Shown: in pieces, positions 32,606 through 32,992 of the stretch
Layout of the letters: every line of letters begins with the position of its first letter
Numbering within the stretch: position 1 is the stretch's first letter
Assembly: GCA_021733795.1 (NCBI GenBank)
Contig: JAIPKB010000039.1
Location: 1 to 32,992, forward strand
Length of the DNA: 32,992 nt
Direction of reading: 5' to 3'
From: Akkermansiaceae bacterium
GTDB lineage: Bacteria > Verrucomicrobiota > Verrucomicrobiia > Verrucomicrobiales > Akkermansiaceae
Notes under the pieces: model-generated
What the model was told of the DNA's origin: nothing
The model's input: the letters and a program-made list of their open reading frames with translations, nothing else
Databases searched by the model: none
Translations under genes and position numbers: made by a program

Positions 32606-32992
32606 TGAGAAGCGGGGCCGCACAGCGACCTCAGAACAGGCGGGGACGCCCGTTCTCCAACACAGCCGGGACGACCATGCTCCGTTTGCGCCGCAACTTG
32701 ACGCGCATGCCCGCAGGGGGACTGCCCCGGAGAGCGGTGCCCATGGAGGGAGCTTGATGGGTTAAATGCCAAGCGCTTTGCCATTCGCTTCATCCCTATA
32801 TCCTCGCAGGCCACGAGGCCAGTCACGGCACGGCGCGACCGCCGCGACCTACCCCGACTTCCGCTGTTAGATGCGGAAATCGACTAATTTCGACCTCTTG
32901 AGGCGCGAAAAACGTTGATTCTATAAGGAATCGCTTCCGAAAACGGCTGTGGTGGAGACCCTGCCCATGGACACACCCGGCCACCCGGTGGT
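32606..32992. other. Mostly non-coding tail of the window
   Basis: I see no convincing complete gene in these 387 bases. They hold a hairpin at 32633-32656 and an AT-richer stretch near 32875-32940 that could contain a promoter. At the very end two short open frames run off the edge. On the minus strand, 32992 to 32921 reads TTGWPGVSMGRVSTTAVFGSDSL and then a stop, which would be the tail of a gene entering from the right. On the plus strand, a GTG at 32950 opens VVETLPMDTPGHPVV. Neither can be confirmed here. Confidence 0.5.
32633..32656. repeat. Hairpin after the last lipoprotein gene, possible REP-like element
   Basis: AGAACAGGCG pairs with CGCCCGTTCT around a GGGA loop (nine of ten pairs). 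On the minus strand it begins with GG-AG-AACGGGCG, again a GGAG head leading into a palindrome, like the elements at 15105 and 17285, but loop and flanks differ. It lies 27 bases after the lipoprotein stop and might instead serve as an RNA 3'-end structure. No T-run follows. Confidence 0.4.

Overview
The window looks like chromosomal DNA of a member of the Verrucomicrobiota, probably class Verrucomicrobiae. It is GC-rich. The taxonomic clues are a Minf_1886-type protein (TIGR04138, a family largely restricted to Planctomycetes and Verrucomicrobia), a secretin resembling the Akkermansia Amuc_1098 family, several large Pro/Ala/Thr-rich lipoproteins, and many genes without a clear Shine-Dalgarno sequence. 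No rRNA, tRNA, prophage, insertion sequence, CRISPR array or recognisable defence system was seen. Genes are tightly packed, often sharing start and stop bases.

Layout. 1-6.2 kb: mutS (minus strand, C-terminus cut by the window edge), rpe, a membrane-anchored unknown, a MATE efflux pump (minus) and the Minf_1886 protein. 6.2-11.4 kb: a possible secreted micro-ORF, a secretin with TPR repeats, a membrane-anchored AsmA-like protein ending in an Ala-Asp-Pro tandem repeat, and long-form hibernation factor hpf. 11.4-15.0 kb: apbE and a GT-C-type membrane glycosyltransferase (Agl23-like), overlapping by ATGA on the minus strand, divergent from a GT2 glycosyltransferase, then a small lipoprotein. 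15.1-17.3 kb: a membrane-anchored TPR plus beta-helix protein, flanked on both sides by the same REP-like hairpin element. 17.3-21.5 kb (minus): a glycyl radical enzyme whose active-site pattern matches trans-4-hydroxy-L-proline dehydratase, its radical-SAM activase, and a TIGR01777 epimerase. 21.8-24.6 kb: the conserved rpsO-pnp pair with intercistronic hairpins and a strong terminator. 24.6-27.0 kb (minus): a DUF4870 membrane protein and a fused MlrC peptidase-Maf pyrophosphatase. 27.1-32.6 kb: a large lipoprotein, a VWA membrane protein, trmO and a beta-propeller-like lipoprotein; the last three overlap end to start. The final 390 bases look mostly non-coding.

How the genes relate. Most are housekeeping (repair, pentose phosphate, translation, RNA decay, tRNA modification). 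The accessory part consists of an anaerobic hydroxyproline module (dehydratase plus activase), a small glycosylation cluster, and envelope proteins. The most unusual items are the MlrC-Maf fusion, the hydroxyproline dehydratase paired with a compact activase, the covarying hairpins flanking the beta-helix gene, and two tandem heptanucleotide arrays, one of them inside mutS. I did not find a clear new multi-gene system; the novelty is at the level of single genes and small DNA elements.
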